A DNA stretch of 64,000 nucleotides from CAYNST01 sp964546435 (GCA_964546435.1 CAZJKJ010000007.1:17718-81717); one strand, 5' to 3'; counted from the first letter of the stretch, positions 23,859-32,811 are shown. Numbers and translations: made by a program. Notes: a model not told the origin generated them from the letters alone.

Positions 23859-26075
23859 TTAATGAAATACCGCAGATGTGTGTGTAATGCGTTCGTGTGA
23901 TCCTTGAACCTGCGCAAGCTCTTGCGACTGCGCCAGTTGCAACAGTCCCGGTACATCCAGAATCAATGCAACCCTGCCGTTGCCGAGAATGGTTGAACCA
24001 CTCAAGCCCTGCACCTTTGCAAACAGTTCGTTGAGCGGTTTGATCACTGTCTGGTGCTCCCCCAGCAATTCGTCCACCACCAGCCCGGCCTTGAGTCCGC
24101 CATAGGCCACGATCAGGACGTTCTGCCGTCGCGGCAGCGGGGTGCGAACACCGAAGTGCTGGCGCAGCATGACCAGCGGAAGCACTTCGCCCCGAAGATT
24201 CAGAAGTTGCCTGGAATCATCAACGCTGTAGGCAGCCGGCAGTTCCACGCACTCTTTGACCATTTCCAGCGGGACCACATAAGTGCATTCGCCGACGCTC
24301 GATAAAAAGCCGTCGATAATGGCCAGCGTCAAGGGCAGACGTATGCGGAACGACGTACCCCGTGATGCTTCGGAGTGAACCTCCACCGTACCGCGCAAAC
24401 TTTCGATATTGCGCCGCACCACATCCATGCCTACCCCTCTGCCGGACAGGTTGGTTACTTGTTTTGCGGTGGATAAACCGGGTTCGAAGATGAGGTTGAA
24501 AATTTCCTGATCGCTCAGAACGGCGTCGGTTTGAACCAGACCTTGATCAACGGCTTTTTGAAAAAGCCGATCCCGGTCCAGGCCGAGACCATCGTCAGAT
24601 ATTTCAATAATGATGGCGCCCGATTCGTGAAACGCGTTCAACTGCAGGCGACCTTTGCCCGGTTTACCACTGGCGCGGCGCGCCTCCGGGGATTCAAGAC
24701 CGTGATCGCAGGCATTGCGAACCAGATGAACCAGTGGATCGGCGATTTTCTCCACCACCGTTTTATCCAGTTCGGTGTCGGCACCGATAATGACCAGTTC
24801 AATCTCCTTGCCCAGTTCGCGCGCCGCGTCCCTGACAATCCGCTGCATTTTCTGAAAGGTGTCACCAATGGGAACCATCCGCAATTGCAGCGATCGGTCG
24901 CGGATCTCTTCCACCAGCAGCGCCATAGCAGCGGCGGATTCGCGGGTGGCGCTGTCGCAACCGCGCGCGGCGTTGAGAGAGACTGCCGCCGAAGCAATCA
25001 CCATTTCTCCCACGAGATTGATTAATTGATCCAGCTTTTCCGCCTGCACCCGTAAATGCTGACCGGATTTGCGCTCGCGGTTGTATTGCTGCTTGTCCAG
25101 CGCCGCATTGATCAGTTCCGGCGCCACCAGCCCCTGCGTGACCAGGACTTCACCAATGGGTTTTCGCGGCGGTGGCGCAGTGGTGGAGTCTTGCCAGTCG
25201 AGGCACGTGGCCAGCTCATCGGCGGAGATTGCGCCGCTCGCCACCAGGATCTCACCAAGCCGCTGGGGTTCCTCCGGCAGACTCTGGATCAGCTGCACAT
25301 ACGCCTGCACGTCGCTGCGCGGAGGCAGTATCCGCAACTGACACAGAGTCTCCACAAATTCGAAAACCTGTTCGATTTCTTGCTGACTGGCGCCGGTTAC
25401 CAACTCAATTTCGAATCCGAGGTAACATTTTTCCGGATCCAGTTGTGCTAACGCCGGCAGGTCCTCCATGACGGTGGCAATCGCTTTTAAATGTCCCAGT
25501 CTGGTCAGATAGTGGATAAAGGACAGCGGATCCATGCCGTGCTGAAGGACGTCCGGATCAAACCTCAGAGATATGTGCCAGACCTCTTCGCTGTCACCGG
25601 CCGCATTGCTTTCTACACTGGATTTGTTTTCCACATCGACTTTGCTGGCTGCGCCGAATTGACTCTCTGCGGTCGCGGTCTGGACAGCAGCGCCGTCACC
25701 ACAAAGTGCTTGCAGAAGCACCTGCCCTTCGGCCACCAGCGGATCGTCGGGCTGCAGTTCGGGGAAGTCGATGAGCGTGCCGATATGGTCGCGGCAGGAA
25801 AGCAAAGTGAATGTCAGTTCCGGCGTGAGCCGGATTTCCCGCAGGCGCAACCGGTCGAGAAAATTTTCGACGACGTGGGTGAATTCCACCACATGGGTCA
25901 GACCGAACATTCCGGCGGAACCTTTGATGGTATGCACGCATCGGAACAGTGCGTGATAGAGCTCCAGATCATCTTTCCGGTGCTCCAGCTCCAACTCCAG
26001 CAGAATGCTTTCCATGTCTGTAAGCAAATCCCGGCTTTCTTCGAGAAATGTTTGTAACGCCTGTTGCAGATTCAT
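23859..26075 (-). CDS. cheA: Chemotaxis sensor kinase CheA
   Basis: A 738-residue histidine kinase. Domains in order: P1 Hpt with phospho-His48 (FRCVHTIKGSAGMFG); a middle region (~160-260) with a ferredoxin-like pattern (WHISLRFDPDVLQHGMDPLS) likely equivalent to P2; two LGEILVASG/IGEVLVTQG-type segments (~275-335) that resemble a repeated GspE-N-like motif; P3 dimerisation (LDQLINLVGEMVIAS); P4 ATPase with LVRNACDHGLE, ISDDGLGLD and GRGVGMDVV; P5 CheW-like. Its ATG overlaps the STAS gene by four bases. This domain set is found in Che2/F7-type kinases rather than E. coli CheA. Confidence 0.96.
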   Translation of the reverse strand: MNLQQALQTFLEESRDLLTDMESILLELELEHRKDDLELYHALFRCVHTIKGSAGMFGLTHVVEFTHVVENFLDRLRLREIRLTPELTFTLLSCRDHIGTLIDFPELQPDDPLVAEGQVLLQALCGDGAAVQTATAESQFGAASKVDVENKSSVESNAAGDSEEVWHISLRFDPDVLQHGMDPLSFIHYLTRLGHLKAIATVMEDLPALAQLDPEKCYLGFEIELVTGASQQEIEQVFEFVETLCQLRILPPRSDVQAYVQLIQSLPEEPQRLGEILVASGAISADELATCLDWQDSTTAPPPRKPIGEVLVTQGLVAPELINAALDKQQYNRERKSGQHLRVQAEKLDQLINLVGEMVIASAAVSLNAARGCDSATRESAAAMALLVEEIRDRSLQLRMVPIGDTFQKMQRIVRDAARELGKEIELVIIGADTELDKTVVEKIADPLVHLVRNACDHGLESPEARRASGKPGKGRLQLNAFHESGAIIIEISDDGLGLDRDRLFQKAVDQGLVQTDAVLSDQEIFNLIFEPGLSTAKQVTNLSGRGVGMDVVRRNIESLRGTVEVHSEASRGTSFRIRLPLTLAIIDGFLSSVGECTYVVPLEMVKECVELPAAYSVDDSRQLLNLRGEVLPLVMLRQHFGVRTPLPRRQNVLIVAYGGLKAGLVVDELLGEHQTVIKPLNELFAKVQGLSGSTILGNGRVALILDVPGLLQLAQSQELAQVQGSHERITHTSAVFH

Positions 26076-26371
26076 GAAGACACTCCGTCGGAATGCAGCA
26101 CCGCCGGCGTCAGGCGCAGCAGTTCCAAAGCGGTCTGCACGGGTATGCTGATGGCGGCAAGGCGCATATGCGTATGGGCGGCCTGCAAGCTCAACAGCAG
26201 TTGCAAACCGGCCGTATCCAGCTCCGTGACTTCCGCAAGGTCGAGCTCAGCAACAGAACGATCACCGATGCTGGCGATAATGGCTGCCTTCAATTCGACG
26301 GCCTGATAAATGGTCATTTCGCCGGAAATGCACAGCCGACTGCTTACCTCGTCAAACTGGACCGCCTCCAT
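26072..26371 (-). CDS. STAS-domain protein of the chemotaxis operon
   Basis: A 99-residue STAS protein between cheY and cheA, overlapping both (TAATG with cheY, four bases with cheA). The position phosphorylated in classical antagonists reads TELDTAGLQLL, so Thr replaces Ser. STAS proteins are recurrent members of Che2/F7-like operons, where their role is not established. CheA has no RsbW-type domain, so a phosphorylation partner is not obvious in this operon; HsbR at 1644 has one. No other domain is present. Confidence 0.9.
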   Translation of the reverse strand: MEAVQFDEVSSRLCISGEMTIYQAVELKAAIIASIGDRSVAELDLAEVTELDTAGLQLLLSLQAAHTHMRLAAISIPVQTALELLRLTPAVLHSDGVSS

Positions 26372-26739
26372 TACGGTTGCACCAGTTTGCTGACGGCCGC
26401 CAGCATTTGCTGAGGTTGAAACGGCTTTACAACCCAGGCTTTCGCGCCGGCTTCCTGCCCCTGGCGTTTCTTTTCGTCGGCGGATTCGGTGGTGAGCATG
26501 ATCACCGGCGTAAACCGGTATTCGGGCCGGAGCTTGACTTCCCTGACGAAGGTGATGCCATCCATGTTCGGCATGTTCACATCCGATATCATCAGATGAA
26601 CCCGCTGTCCTTTGAGTTTGGCCAACGCGTCCCTGCCGTCCGATGCCTCCAGCGTTTCGTAGCCAGCTTCTCTCAAAGTGAGAGACACCACCTGCCGGAT
26701 AGAAGCAGAATCGTCAACAACCAACACCAGCTTTGCCAT
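26371..26739 (-). CDS. cheY: Chemotaxis response regulator CheY
   Basis: A 122-residue stand-alone receiver. The acidic pair is in VVDDSASIRQ, the phosphoacceptor Asp in LMISDVNMPNMDG, Thr in MLTTES and Lys in AWVVKPF. The ATG at 26739 is preferred to a GTG three codons upstream. In Che2 systems the receiver may act on targets other than the flagellar switch; binding to FliM cannot be judged here. Confidence 0.95.
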   Translation of the reverse strand: MAKLVLVVDDSASIRQVVSLTLREAGYETLEASDGRDALAKLKGQRVHLMISDVNMPNMDGITFVREVKLRPEYRFTPVIMLTTESADEKKRQGQEAGAKAWVVKPFQPQQMLAAVSKLVQP

Positions 26740-26773
26740 ATCAACCACACGTCATGAATCAGTAAATTTCAAA

Positions 26774-27919
26774 TTAAAAAAAGGTGATGTCGCCGCCGGC
26801 AGGTGCGCTTCTGGTGACGGCTGCATCAGCCTGATGTCCCTGGCGCTCCTCGGTCATCGCGTACGATTTTTCCAGCTGCTGTAACAGGCTGTTCACATCG
26901 AACGATTCCGGGCTCTGCAGCTGTTGGGCCACCAGGTCAATATTTTCCCGCACGTGGGAGAGGATCTGACTGATCCGATCCTGGAACTGCAAATGGACAA
27001 CGGTCTGCTCCACCTCCTCCCTGATCGCCGAGTTAGTGCGTCGCAGTTCCTCTGCCGATCCCGAGATTTCACTGGCGTATTGCCGCAGATTTTCCAGAAC
27101 ACCCATAATCGTGCCGTGAGAACTCCGAACCATGGTCTGATCCTGGCTCTGGGCTTCGCGGGCGGCGTTGACGGTCGCTTCGATGGTCTGGCTGATATAG
27201 GCGACCTTTGAACTCATGCGATCGCCCGTTTCCGCAGAAAGCTGCGACAACTTGCGCACTTCACCCGCCACCACGGCGAAACCGCGACCCTGATCACCGG
27301 CCCGCGCCGCCTCGATGGCCGCATTCAATGCGAGCAGATTGGTCTGACCGGCGATGGTCGCGACATCGCGGGCCATATGCTCAAGTTCGGTAATAAACTG
27401 GGCGAGCCCGTTAACCTGTGTGAGCAGGGCATCTCGACCACGAATGGCGTCGTCGAGAGTTTCTATCAAGCTTTCGAGACTGTGATTGGCTTTCGCAAAA
27501 ACTCCGTCGATGCCGTCGGCGGTGGACGCCGAGACCTGTCTGGAAACATCGTTGGCGCTGCTCAAATCCCGGACAAGCAACACGAATTTTTCCGTTAACT
27601 GGATAATTGATTGTTCGCACTGGACATCGACCGTTTGCAGATGCCGGTTCCAGACCGGTAACAGCGTCCGGCCCAACCCCGCAAGCCTGGCCTCATATTG
27701 CTGCCACTGCTGTTCCTGGCCCGCCTGTAAACGGGAGAGCGTTGCGGTATCGGCGCTGACGGCACGGTGGGTTTTCACCACATAAATGGCGAGACTGACC
27801 GTTACTACTGCCACTAACACTGCTGACGCCCAGGCGCCGTGCCCGAACAAAAGGATCGTGGCCAGAGCACCCGGTACGCAGGTGAGGAGTGTATCTTGGG
27901 AAACTTTTCTGGGAACCAT
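26774..27919 (-). CDS. Methyl-accepting chemotaxis protein without a periplasmic sensor
   Basis: A ~381-residue receptor-like protein. Two hydrophobic helices (~11-28 and ~32-49) are separated by a few residues, so no periplasmic domain exists. A cytoplasmic helical region follows, then the signalling hairpin AGQTNLLALNAAIEAARAGDQG, with VVAGEVRKLS. There is no recognisable HAMP. The C-terminus ends GGDITFF. It is the first gene of the chemotaxis operon, 34 bp before cheY. The start is uncertain: a GTG 21 codons upstream keeps frame, and neither has a clear ribosome site. It may sense membrane or cytoplasmic conditions, or act as a scaffold. Confidence 0.88.
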   Translation of the reverse strand: MVPRKVSQDTLLTCVPGALATILLFGHGAWASAVLVAVVTVSLAIYVVKTHRAVSADTATLSRLQAGQEQQWQQYEARLAGLGRTLLPVWNRHLQTVDVQCEQSIIQLTEKFVLLVRDLSSANDVSRQVSASTADGIDGVFAKANHSLESLIETLDDAIRGRDALLTQVNGLAQFITELEHMARDVATIAGQTNLLALNAAIEAARAGDQGRGFAVVAGEVRKLSQLSAETGDRMSSKVAYISQTIEATVNAAREAQSQDQTMVRSSHGTIMGVLENLRQYASEISGSAEELRRTNSAIREEVEQTVVHLQFQDRISQILSHVRENIDLVAQQLQSPESFDVNSLLQQLEKSYAMTEERQGHQADAAVTRSAPAGGDITFF

Positions 27920-28290
27920 CAGGTAGATCAATCCGGTGTTAAACGTCGCGGTACATGGCCGCAGCTCTGGCTTTGGAAACACTCTGCAGAAAGTGCAGAA
28001 GCACTGAAAGTTTCAGTGATCCTCGGCGGCTATGCCATCAGAAACGGATTAAAAACGGCGGGAGTAAATCTGAAGAAGTGTAGGAATTTTCCGACGAAGA
28101 CGCTGGCAACGCACGCTGCTACCGCCTTGAGGACGGGACGCCTGTGAACGCTGCCCGACAGGAATTGCGCAAATATTGTTAACGAATTCAATTTTTATGG
28201 ACGTAAGTCAAAAGTTTAGAAGCGGTGAGAAGCGAAAAATCAGCGTTGGCGGCGCCACTCTTTTCGGCACCGCCACGCAGACCGGTCCGT
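27920..28290. other. Intergenic region upstream of the chemotaxis operon
   Basis: 371 bp with no credible gene. It should carry the operon promoter. An imperfect hairpin lies near 28003-28019 (CACTGAAA/TTTCAGTG) and an A/T-rich stretch at 28170-28220. I found no convincing sigma-28, sigma-54 or sigma-70 match. Confidence 0.5.
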
Positions 28291-28917
28291 CTACTCCTGA
28301 ACCTCTTCAATATTCTCCTTGACCGAATTTTCAATGATCTCTACCAGGTCTGCCTGGGGCCCTTCTTCGCCCATGGAAGGTTCGAAACGAACTTCCGTGC
28401 CGACTTGCAGGTGGTCGAAGGCATCATTGGTCACCGCATTCCGATGAAAATAATATTCATCGTCGTCCGCCGGAACTTTCAGAAATCCGTAGCCTTCACT
28501 GCGGAAAATGCGCACCACTGCGGCGTTCGACTCCTCTTCCTCCTCGGGCAACGCCGCGATTTCTGCCGGGTTGCGATTCTGTTTGCCACTGCCGCGCATC
28601 ATCTGCTTCTGTTTGGTGACCTGCTTTTCCACCGCATCGAAAGCGTGCCGAATGATAGGCCTGAGTTGCAGGTGCCGGTCTTCAACCACTTCTTCTTTAT
28701 CACCTATCAGAACCTTTTTCGGGGGGATGGTCGCTTCAACCCGCACCCGGTAAGGATTGCCCGTCTGGTGCTGATGTTGAGACCGTTCCACCACGATACG
28801 ACATGCGACCAGACCGCCTGCCGTCCGGTCCAGATGTTCGGCCCGCTCCCGGATATATTCATCCAGCCAGCCGTTGCCTTCAGTGTTGTGATAAGCAATT
28901 TCAAGTGGTACTTGCAT
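28291..28917 (-). CDS. Ribosome hibernation-type (HPF/RaiA) domain fused to a cold-shock domain
   Basis: A 208-residue fusion. Residues 1-~105 match the S30AE/HPF fold (LEIAYHNTEGNGWLDEYIRE, CRIVVERSQ, then VRVEATIPP and a C-terminal helix), which in HPF/YfiA binds the 30S decoding region. Residues ~138-200 are a cold-shock domain with RNP1-like EGYGFLKV and RNP2-like EYYFHRNAV. The linker is Glu-rich. A strong GGAGG seven bases before the ATG supports the start. Together the domains suggest ribosome- or RNA-binding under stress; the fusion occurs in other proteobacteria annotated as HPF/RaiA-CSD proteins. Monocistronic, divergent from the small acidic gene. Confidence 0.88.
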   Translation of the reverse strand: MQVPLEIAYHNTEGNGWLDEYIRERAEHLDRTAGGLVACRIVVERSQHQHQTGNPYRVRVEATIPPKKVLIGDKEEVVEDRHLQLRPIIRHAFDAVEKQVTKQKQMMRGSGKQNRNPAEIAALPEEEEESNAAVVRIFRSEGYGFLKVPADDDEYYFHRNAVTNDAFDHLQVGTEVRFEPSMGEEGPQADLVEIIENSVKENIEEVQE

Positions 28918-29290
28918 ACTTCCTCCTGCCTTCAAAAAGGGTCACGGTGCGCAGTTCTGCGGAACTCCTGAACGGCGGCGCCGCGCTTCGATTCAGACCT
29001 GACAATGCACAGGGAGTGCCACTTCGACAGGACTCCAGCGAGTCGCTCAATCGCCGCACCCGGCACCTTCGCTGCCTTTCGCCACCGCACCGGGGTGGCC
29101 GCGCCGCTGACCGTGATCCCATATTCGGAGTGAACTTGAAAAGTTTACATGTTTCACAGCGTTCAGCCCTGGCGAATGCCCTCTGAGCGGGCAACCAGAC
29201 CGACTCACATCCAACGCCCGCGTTGGCACCGGATATGCAGCGCCATCTCGCCGACTTTTGACAGCAGCGACCTATGAAGGTGGAGGCAGC
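28918..29290. other. Divergent intergenic region
   Basis: 373 bp between the HPF-CSD gene (minus) and the acidic small gene (plus). Open frames here have no conserved features. Promoters of both genes are expected, but none stands out. Confidence 0.45.
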
Positions 29291-29530
29291 ATGAATACCA
29301 GTTCTCACGCAAACCGACAGAACAGCACTCCCTGCATCAGCCTGTGGCCGACAGCGCCATTGGACACGGGTGAGACACGCCCGATGCTGTGGGCAGCATC
29401 AATGGCGGGAGAAAGAGAGGAAGAAGAGGAGGAAGACGACGCCGATTATACGGATGAGGATTCGGATGACGACGATGTGGATCAGGCGTCGGAAGATTCG
29501 TTTCCGGCCAGTGATCCGCCCGCTTGGTAA
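29291..29530 (+). CDS. Small acidic protein with SFPASDPP tail
   Basis: A 79-residue protein. The centre is a run of Glu/Asp (EEEEEEDDADYTDEDSDDDD) and the C-terminus is EDSFPASDPPAW. The SFPASDPP tail recurs in many small bacterial proteins of unknown function and is the main reason to accept the gene. GGAGG five bases before the ATG supports translation. No membrane segment or signal peptide. It is followed by a hairpin shared with convergent lipA. Confidence 0.75.
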   Translation: MNTSSHANRQNSTPCISLWPTAPLDTGETRPMLWAASMAGEREEEEEEDDADYTDEDSDDDDVDQASEDSFPASDPPAW

Positions 29531-29597
29531 CCGCACATGTGCCTTGTCTCGCCATCGTTGACGAGTTATTAAACGGCGCCTGATCAGATGGACAACA

Positions 29598-29620
29598 CGT
29601 ACCGGCTCGAAGCCGGTACG
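29598..29620. terminator. Hairpin between the acidic small gene and lipA
   Basis: The 10-bp perfect stem CGTACCGGCT/AGCCGGTACG has a CGA loop. It lies between convergent stop codons and may serve both strands. The following TTATCT on the plus strand is a weak U-tract. Confidence 0.6.
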
Positions 29621-29633
29621 TTATCTCAACCGT

Positions 29634-30608
29634 TTAGCTGACCTTTTCGCCGTGAGCCTGCTTGTCAGCATGGTAGGAAGACCGCACCAGAGGTCCGCAG
29701 GCGGCGTGCACGAAGCCGATTTCCTCGGCAATGGCCGCATACTCGTCGAATTCTGCCGGTTCGACGTAGCGCCTCACCGGTAGATGATCCCTGGAAGGTT
29801 GCAGGTATTGACCGATCGTCAACATGTCGATCTGGTGTGCCCGCATGTCTTTCATTACCGCGATAATTTCATCCTTGGTTTCACCCAGCCCCACCATCAA
29901 ACCGGATTTGGTCCGAACTTCCGGCTTGCGCAGTTTGTACTGGTGCAACAGATCCAGGGACCACTCGTAATTCGCCCCCGGCCGGGCTTCGCGATAAAGC
30001 CGGGGGACGGTCTCGAGGTTGTGGTTGAAGACGTCGGGCGGTTCGGCGGTGAGGATATCCAGCGCAGCGTCCATACGGCCGCGAAAATCCGGCGTGAGGA
30101 TTTCCACTTGCAGCTGCGGTGAGCGTGCCCGCGCTTCGCGGATGCAATCGGCAAAGTGCTGGGCGCCGCCGTCGCGAAGATCGTCGCGGTCCACTGAGGT
30201 GATGACGACATAGCGCAGCCGCAGATCCGCAATGGCCGTCGCCAGGTTGGCGGGCTCGGCGGGATCAAGTGCATTGGGTTTGCCGTGGCCGACATCGCAA
30301 AAGGGGCAGCGGCGTGTGCAGATATCGCCCATGATCATGAAAGTGGCGGTCCCGCCGCTGAAGCATTCTCCCAGATTCGGGCAGTTGGCCTCTTCGCAAA
30401 CCGTGGACAGATTGTGCCGGCGCAAAAGCGCCTTGATCCGCTGGACTTCCGGGGAGACGGACACGCGCACCCTGATCCAGTCCGGCTTGCGCAGCAGACC
30501 GTCCGTTGCGATGACCTTGACCGGAATCCGCTCCACTTTGGCAGCATCACGGAGCTTCTCTCCTCGCGGAATGCGGCGAGTGCGTTTGACAGGTAATTCT
30601 TCGCTCAT
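29634..30608 (-). CDS. lipA: Lipoyl synthase
   Basis: A 324-residue radical-SAM enzyme inserting two sulfurs into octanoyl groups on lipoyl domains. The auxiliary cluster motif is CEEANCPNLGEC, the radical-SAM cluster is CTRRCPFCDVGHG, and the C-terminal RSSYHAD provides the Ser ligand. Directly downstream of lipB (22 bp), so octanoyl transfer and sulfur insertion are encoded together. Confidence 0.98.
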   Translation of the reverse strand: MSEELPVKRTRRIPRGEKLRDAAKVERIPVKVIATDGLLRKPDWIRVRVSVSPEVQRIKALLRRHNLSTVCEEANCPNLGECFSGGTATFMIMGDICTRRCPFCDVGHGKPNALDPAEPANLATAIADLRLRYVVITSVDRDDLRDGGAQHFADCIREARARSPQLQVEILTPDFRGRMDAALDILTAEPPDVFNHNLETVPRLYREARPGANYEWSLDLLHQYKLRKPEVRTKSGLMVGLGETKDEIIAVMKDMRAHQIDMLTIGQYLQPSRDHLPVRRYVEPAEFDEYAAIAEEIGFVHAACGPLVRSSYHADKQAHGEKVS

Positions 30609-30630
30609 AGGGTACTCGGCATTATGGACA

Positions 30631-31269
30631 TCAAGAGTCGGGGAACAGCGCGGGCGCCTGCAGGCGCTCCGTCAGATGCCGGGTCAGGCTCGCCTCGACG
30701 TCAACCATCTCGGGAATGACGGCAGAATGATCCGCCATCTGGGTCATTGGCAGGCCATTATAGCCACACGGATTGATTCCTCCAAAGGGATGCAGATCCA
30801 TGGCGACATTCAGGCTGAGGCCATGGAAACTGCAGCCCCGCCGCACCCGTAAACCCAGGGAAGCAATCTTGGCCTCTCCCACGTACACACCGGGCGCCCT
30901 GGGGCGGATACTGCCGGGAATCTGCCAGTCCTGGAGCACCGCCAGGATGCTCTGCTCCAGCAGGCTCACCAGGTCCCGCACCCCGAGGTTGCGGCGTTTG
31001 AGATTCAGCAACGGGTAGGCAACCAGCTGCCCTGGCCCGTGGTAGGTTATCTGGCCGCCACGATCGGTCTGCACCACTTCGATGGCGCCCGGATTGAGCA
31101 GATGCTCAGGTTTGCCCGCCTGCCCCTGGGTATATACCGGGAAATGTTCGACCAGCCAGAGCTCATCCTGTGTGTCGGCGCTGCGCGCGTCGGTAAACGC
31201 CTGCATTTCCTGCCAGATTTGCCGATATGCGCACAGGCCTCGCCGGCGAACGTGGATTACAGCGGACAT
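30631..31269 (-). CDS. lipB: Octanoyltransferase
   Basis: A 212-residue enzyme moving octanoyl from acyl carrier protein to lipoyl domains. Conserved features are GGQITYHGPGQLV, the catalytic Lys in AKIASLGLRVRRG and the catalytic Cys in GINPCGYNG. Between ybeD and lipA in an order common in gammaproteobacteria. Confidence 0.97.
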   Translation of the reverse strand: MSAVIHVRRRGLCAYRQIWQEMQAFTDARSADTQDELWLVEHFPVYTQGQAGKPEHLLNPGAIEVVQTDRGGQITYHGPGQLVAYPLLNLKRRNLGVRDLVSLLEQSILAVLQDWQIPGSIRPRAPGVYVGEAKIASLGLRVRRGCSFHGLSLNVAMDLHPFGGINPCGYNGLPMTQMADHSAVIPEMVDVEASLTRHLTERLQAPALFPDS

Positions 31270-31282
31270 GACATCTACTTCG

Positions 31283-31564
31283 CTACAAAACCATTTTTAC
31301 GGCTGGATTCTGCTTCAGGTCGAGAAAGAGCGTTTCCAGTTGTGCGGGCCCGGTTGCCCGAATGGTGACGCATACGGATTCGAACCGGCCATTGCGGCTG
31401 GGGCGGACCTGTACCTTCGCCCGGTCAAAGCCGGGCGCGTGCCGCTCGAATACGTCGAGGACAAAAGTCTGGAATGACTGGCCGGCATCCCCCATCACGC
31501 GAATCGGATAGTCTTCGCAGGGAAATTCAATCGTGGGTCGGTCGTTATCGCTGCGCCCGGTCAT
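31283..31564 (-). CDS. ybeD: DUF493 protein (YbeD)
   Basis: A 93-residue ferredoxin-like protein of the YbeD/UPF0250 family with the typical EFPCEDYPIRVMG opening and the closing VKMVL. Function is not established, but it is almost always between dacA and lipB as here. The ATG overlaps the dacA stop by four bases. Confidence 0.93.
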   Translation of the reverse strand: MTGRSDNDRPTIEFPCEDYPIRVMGDAGQSFQTFVLDVFERHAPGFDRAKVQVRPSRNGRFESVCVTIRATGPAQLETLFLDLKQNPAVKMVL

Positions 31565-32811
31565 TTCTCAAACAAACCATTGATGACCATCACCAGGGAA
31601 TCCCACATGCGGGCAAAGAAACCGGACGGTGAGACCGCTTCCTGGGCCACAAGGTCCGACTGGTACACGGCTTTGCCCTCCAGCAATACCTGCAGCTCAC
31701 CGAGAACCTGGCCTTGCTCAATGGGCGCTTCAATAACGGAATCGACGGATATTTTCGCTTCGAGGGCGGCACTGGCGCCCCGCGGAATGGTAATGGTCAC
31801 GTCCTCGGGAATACCCAGCCCGACTTCTTCCACCACGCCTTTCCACACGCGGTTGCGGCTCAACTCCTGGCCCTGTTTGTACAGGGGATGGGTCTGGTAG
31901 TAACGGAACCCGTAAGCCATAAGCTTTTGCGATTCCACGGCCCGTGCCTCTTCCGAGCTGGTGCCCATCACCACCGTGATCAATCGCATGCCCTGCTTCT
32001 CGGAGGACGCCACCAGGCAGTAACCGGCTTCTTCGGTATGGCCGGTTTTGATGCCGTCGACACTGGAATCACGAAACAGCAGGCGATTGCGGTTGGTCTG
32101 GTTGATACCGTTGTAGCTGAAATATTTTTCGGCGTAGATGGGATAGTACTTGGGGTGTTTCTCGATGACGGCTCTTGCCAGTATCGCCAGGTCGCGGGCG
32201 GTGGTGACATGGCCTTCGGCCGGCCAGCCAGTGGCATTGACAAAATGAGTGTCGTTCATGCCGAGCAATTGCGCATGCTGGTTCATGACATCGGCAAAGG
32301 CGCCCTCACCTCCGGCCAGATGCTCCGCCAGCGCGATGGACGCATCGTTGCCGGACTGAATGATCACGCCCCGCAGCAGCTCGATCACGGAAACTTCCGT
32401 GCGCGGATCCAGGAACATGGTGGAACCACCGCTTTTGGTTCCGCCTTTCTGCCAGGCGTTATCGGATATCCGCACCAGGTCCTGTTCCTTCAGCTTGCCG
32501 CGTTCTATCTCGTCGGTCACGACATAGGCTGTCATCATCTTGGTAAGACTGGCCGGCGGCAATGGTAAATCGGCCTGATTTTCGACCAGAATTGCGCCGG
32601 TTTTTGCGTCCATCAGCAGATAGGCTTTTGCGTTCAGCTCCGGCGCAGCGGGAATGATGACCGGGCTCTGGGCGGAACCGGGACTGGCAGAGAAGCCGGA
32701 TACCAACAGCAAGCAAAAATAGAAACCTGTCGCCAGACGGGATTTTCGATTTGGGCCGGATTGACGTTTTGCAGGGAGAATTTCTGCGAATTCAGGAAAG
32801 ATTGTAGTCAT
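31561..32811 (-). CDS. dacA: D-alanyl-D-alanine carboxypeptidase (PBP5/6 type)
   Basis: A 416-residue penicillin-binding protein trimming pentapeptide stems. A signal peptide (FYFCLLLVSGFSASPGSAQ) follows an unusually long, basic ~28-residue N-region. Active-site motifs are SLTK (PPASLTKMM), SGN (QSGNDAS) and KTG (DGIKTGHT). A PBP5_C beta domain and a C-terminal amphipathic helix (MWDSLVMVINGLFEK) serve as membrane anchor. The ATG at 32811 has no clear ribosome site; an ATG 19 codons upstream would lengthen the leader further and is less likely. Confidence 0.95.
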   Translation of the reverse strand: MTTIFPEFAEILPAKRQSGPNRKSRLATGFYFCLLLVSGFSASPGSAQSPVIIPAAPELNAKAYLLMDAKTGAILVENQADLPLPPASLTKMMTAYVVTDEIERGKLKEQDLVRISDNAWQKGGTKSGGSTMFLDPRTEVSVIELLRGVIIQSGNDASIALAEHLAGGEGAFADVMNQHAQLLGMNDTHFVNATGWPAEGHVTTARDLAILARAVIEKHPKYYPIYAEKYFSYNGINQTNRNRLLFRDSSVDGIKTGHTEEAGYCLVASSEKQGMRLITVVMGTSSEEARAVESQKLMAYGFRYYQTHPLYKQGQELSRNRVWKGVVEEVGLGIPEDVTITIPRGASAALEAKISVDSVIEAPIEQGQVLGELQVLLEGKAVYQSDLVAQEAVSPSGFFARMWDSLVMVINGLFEK

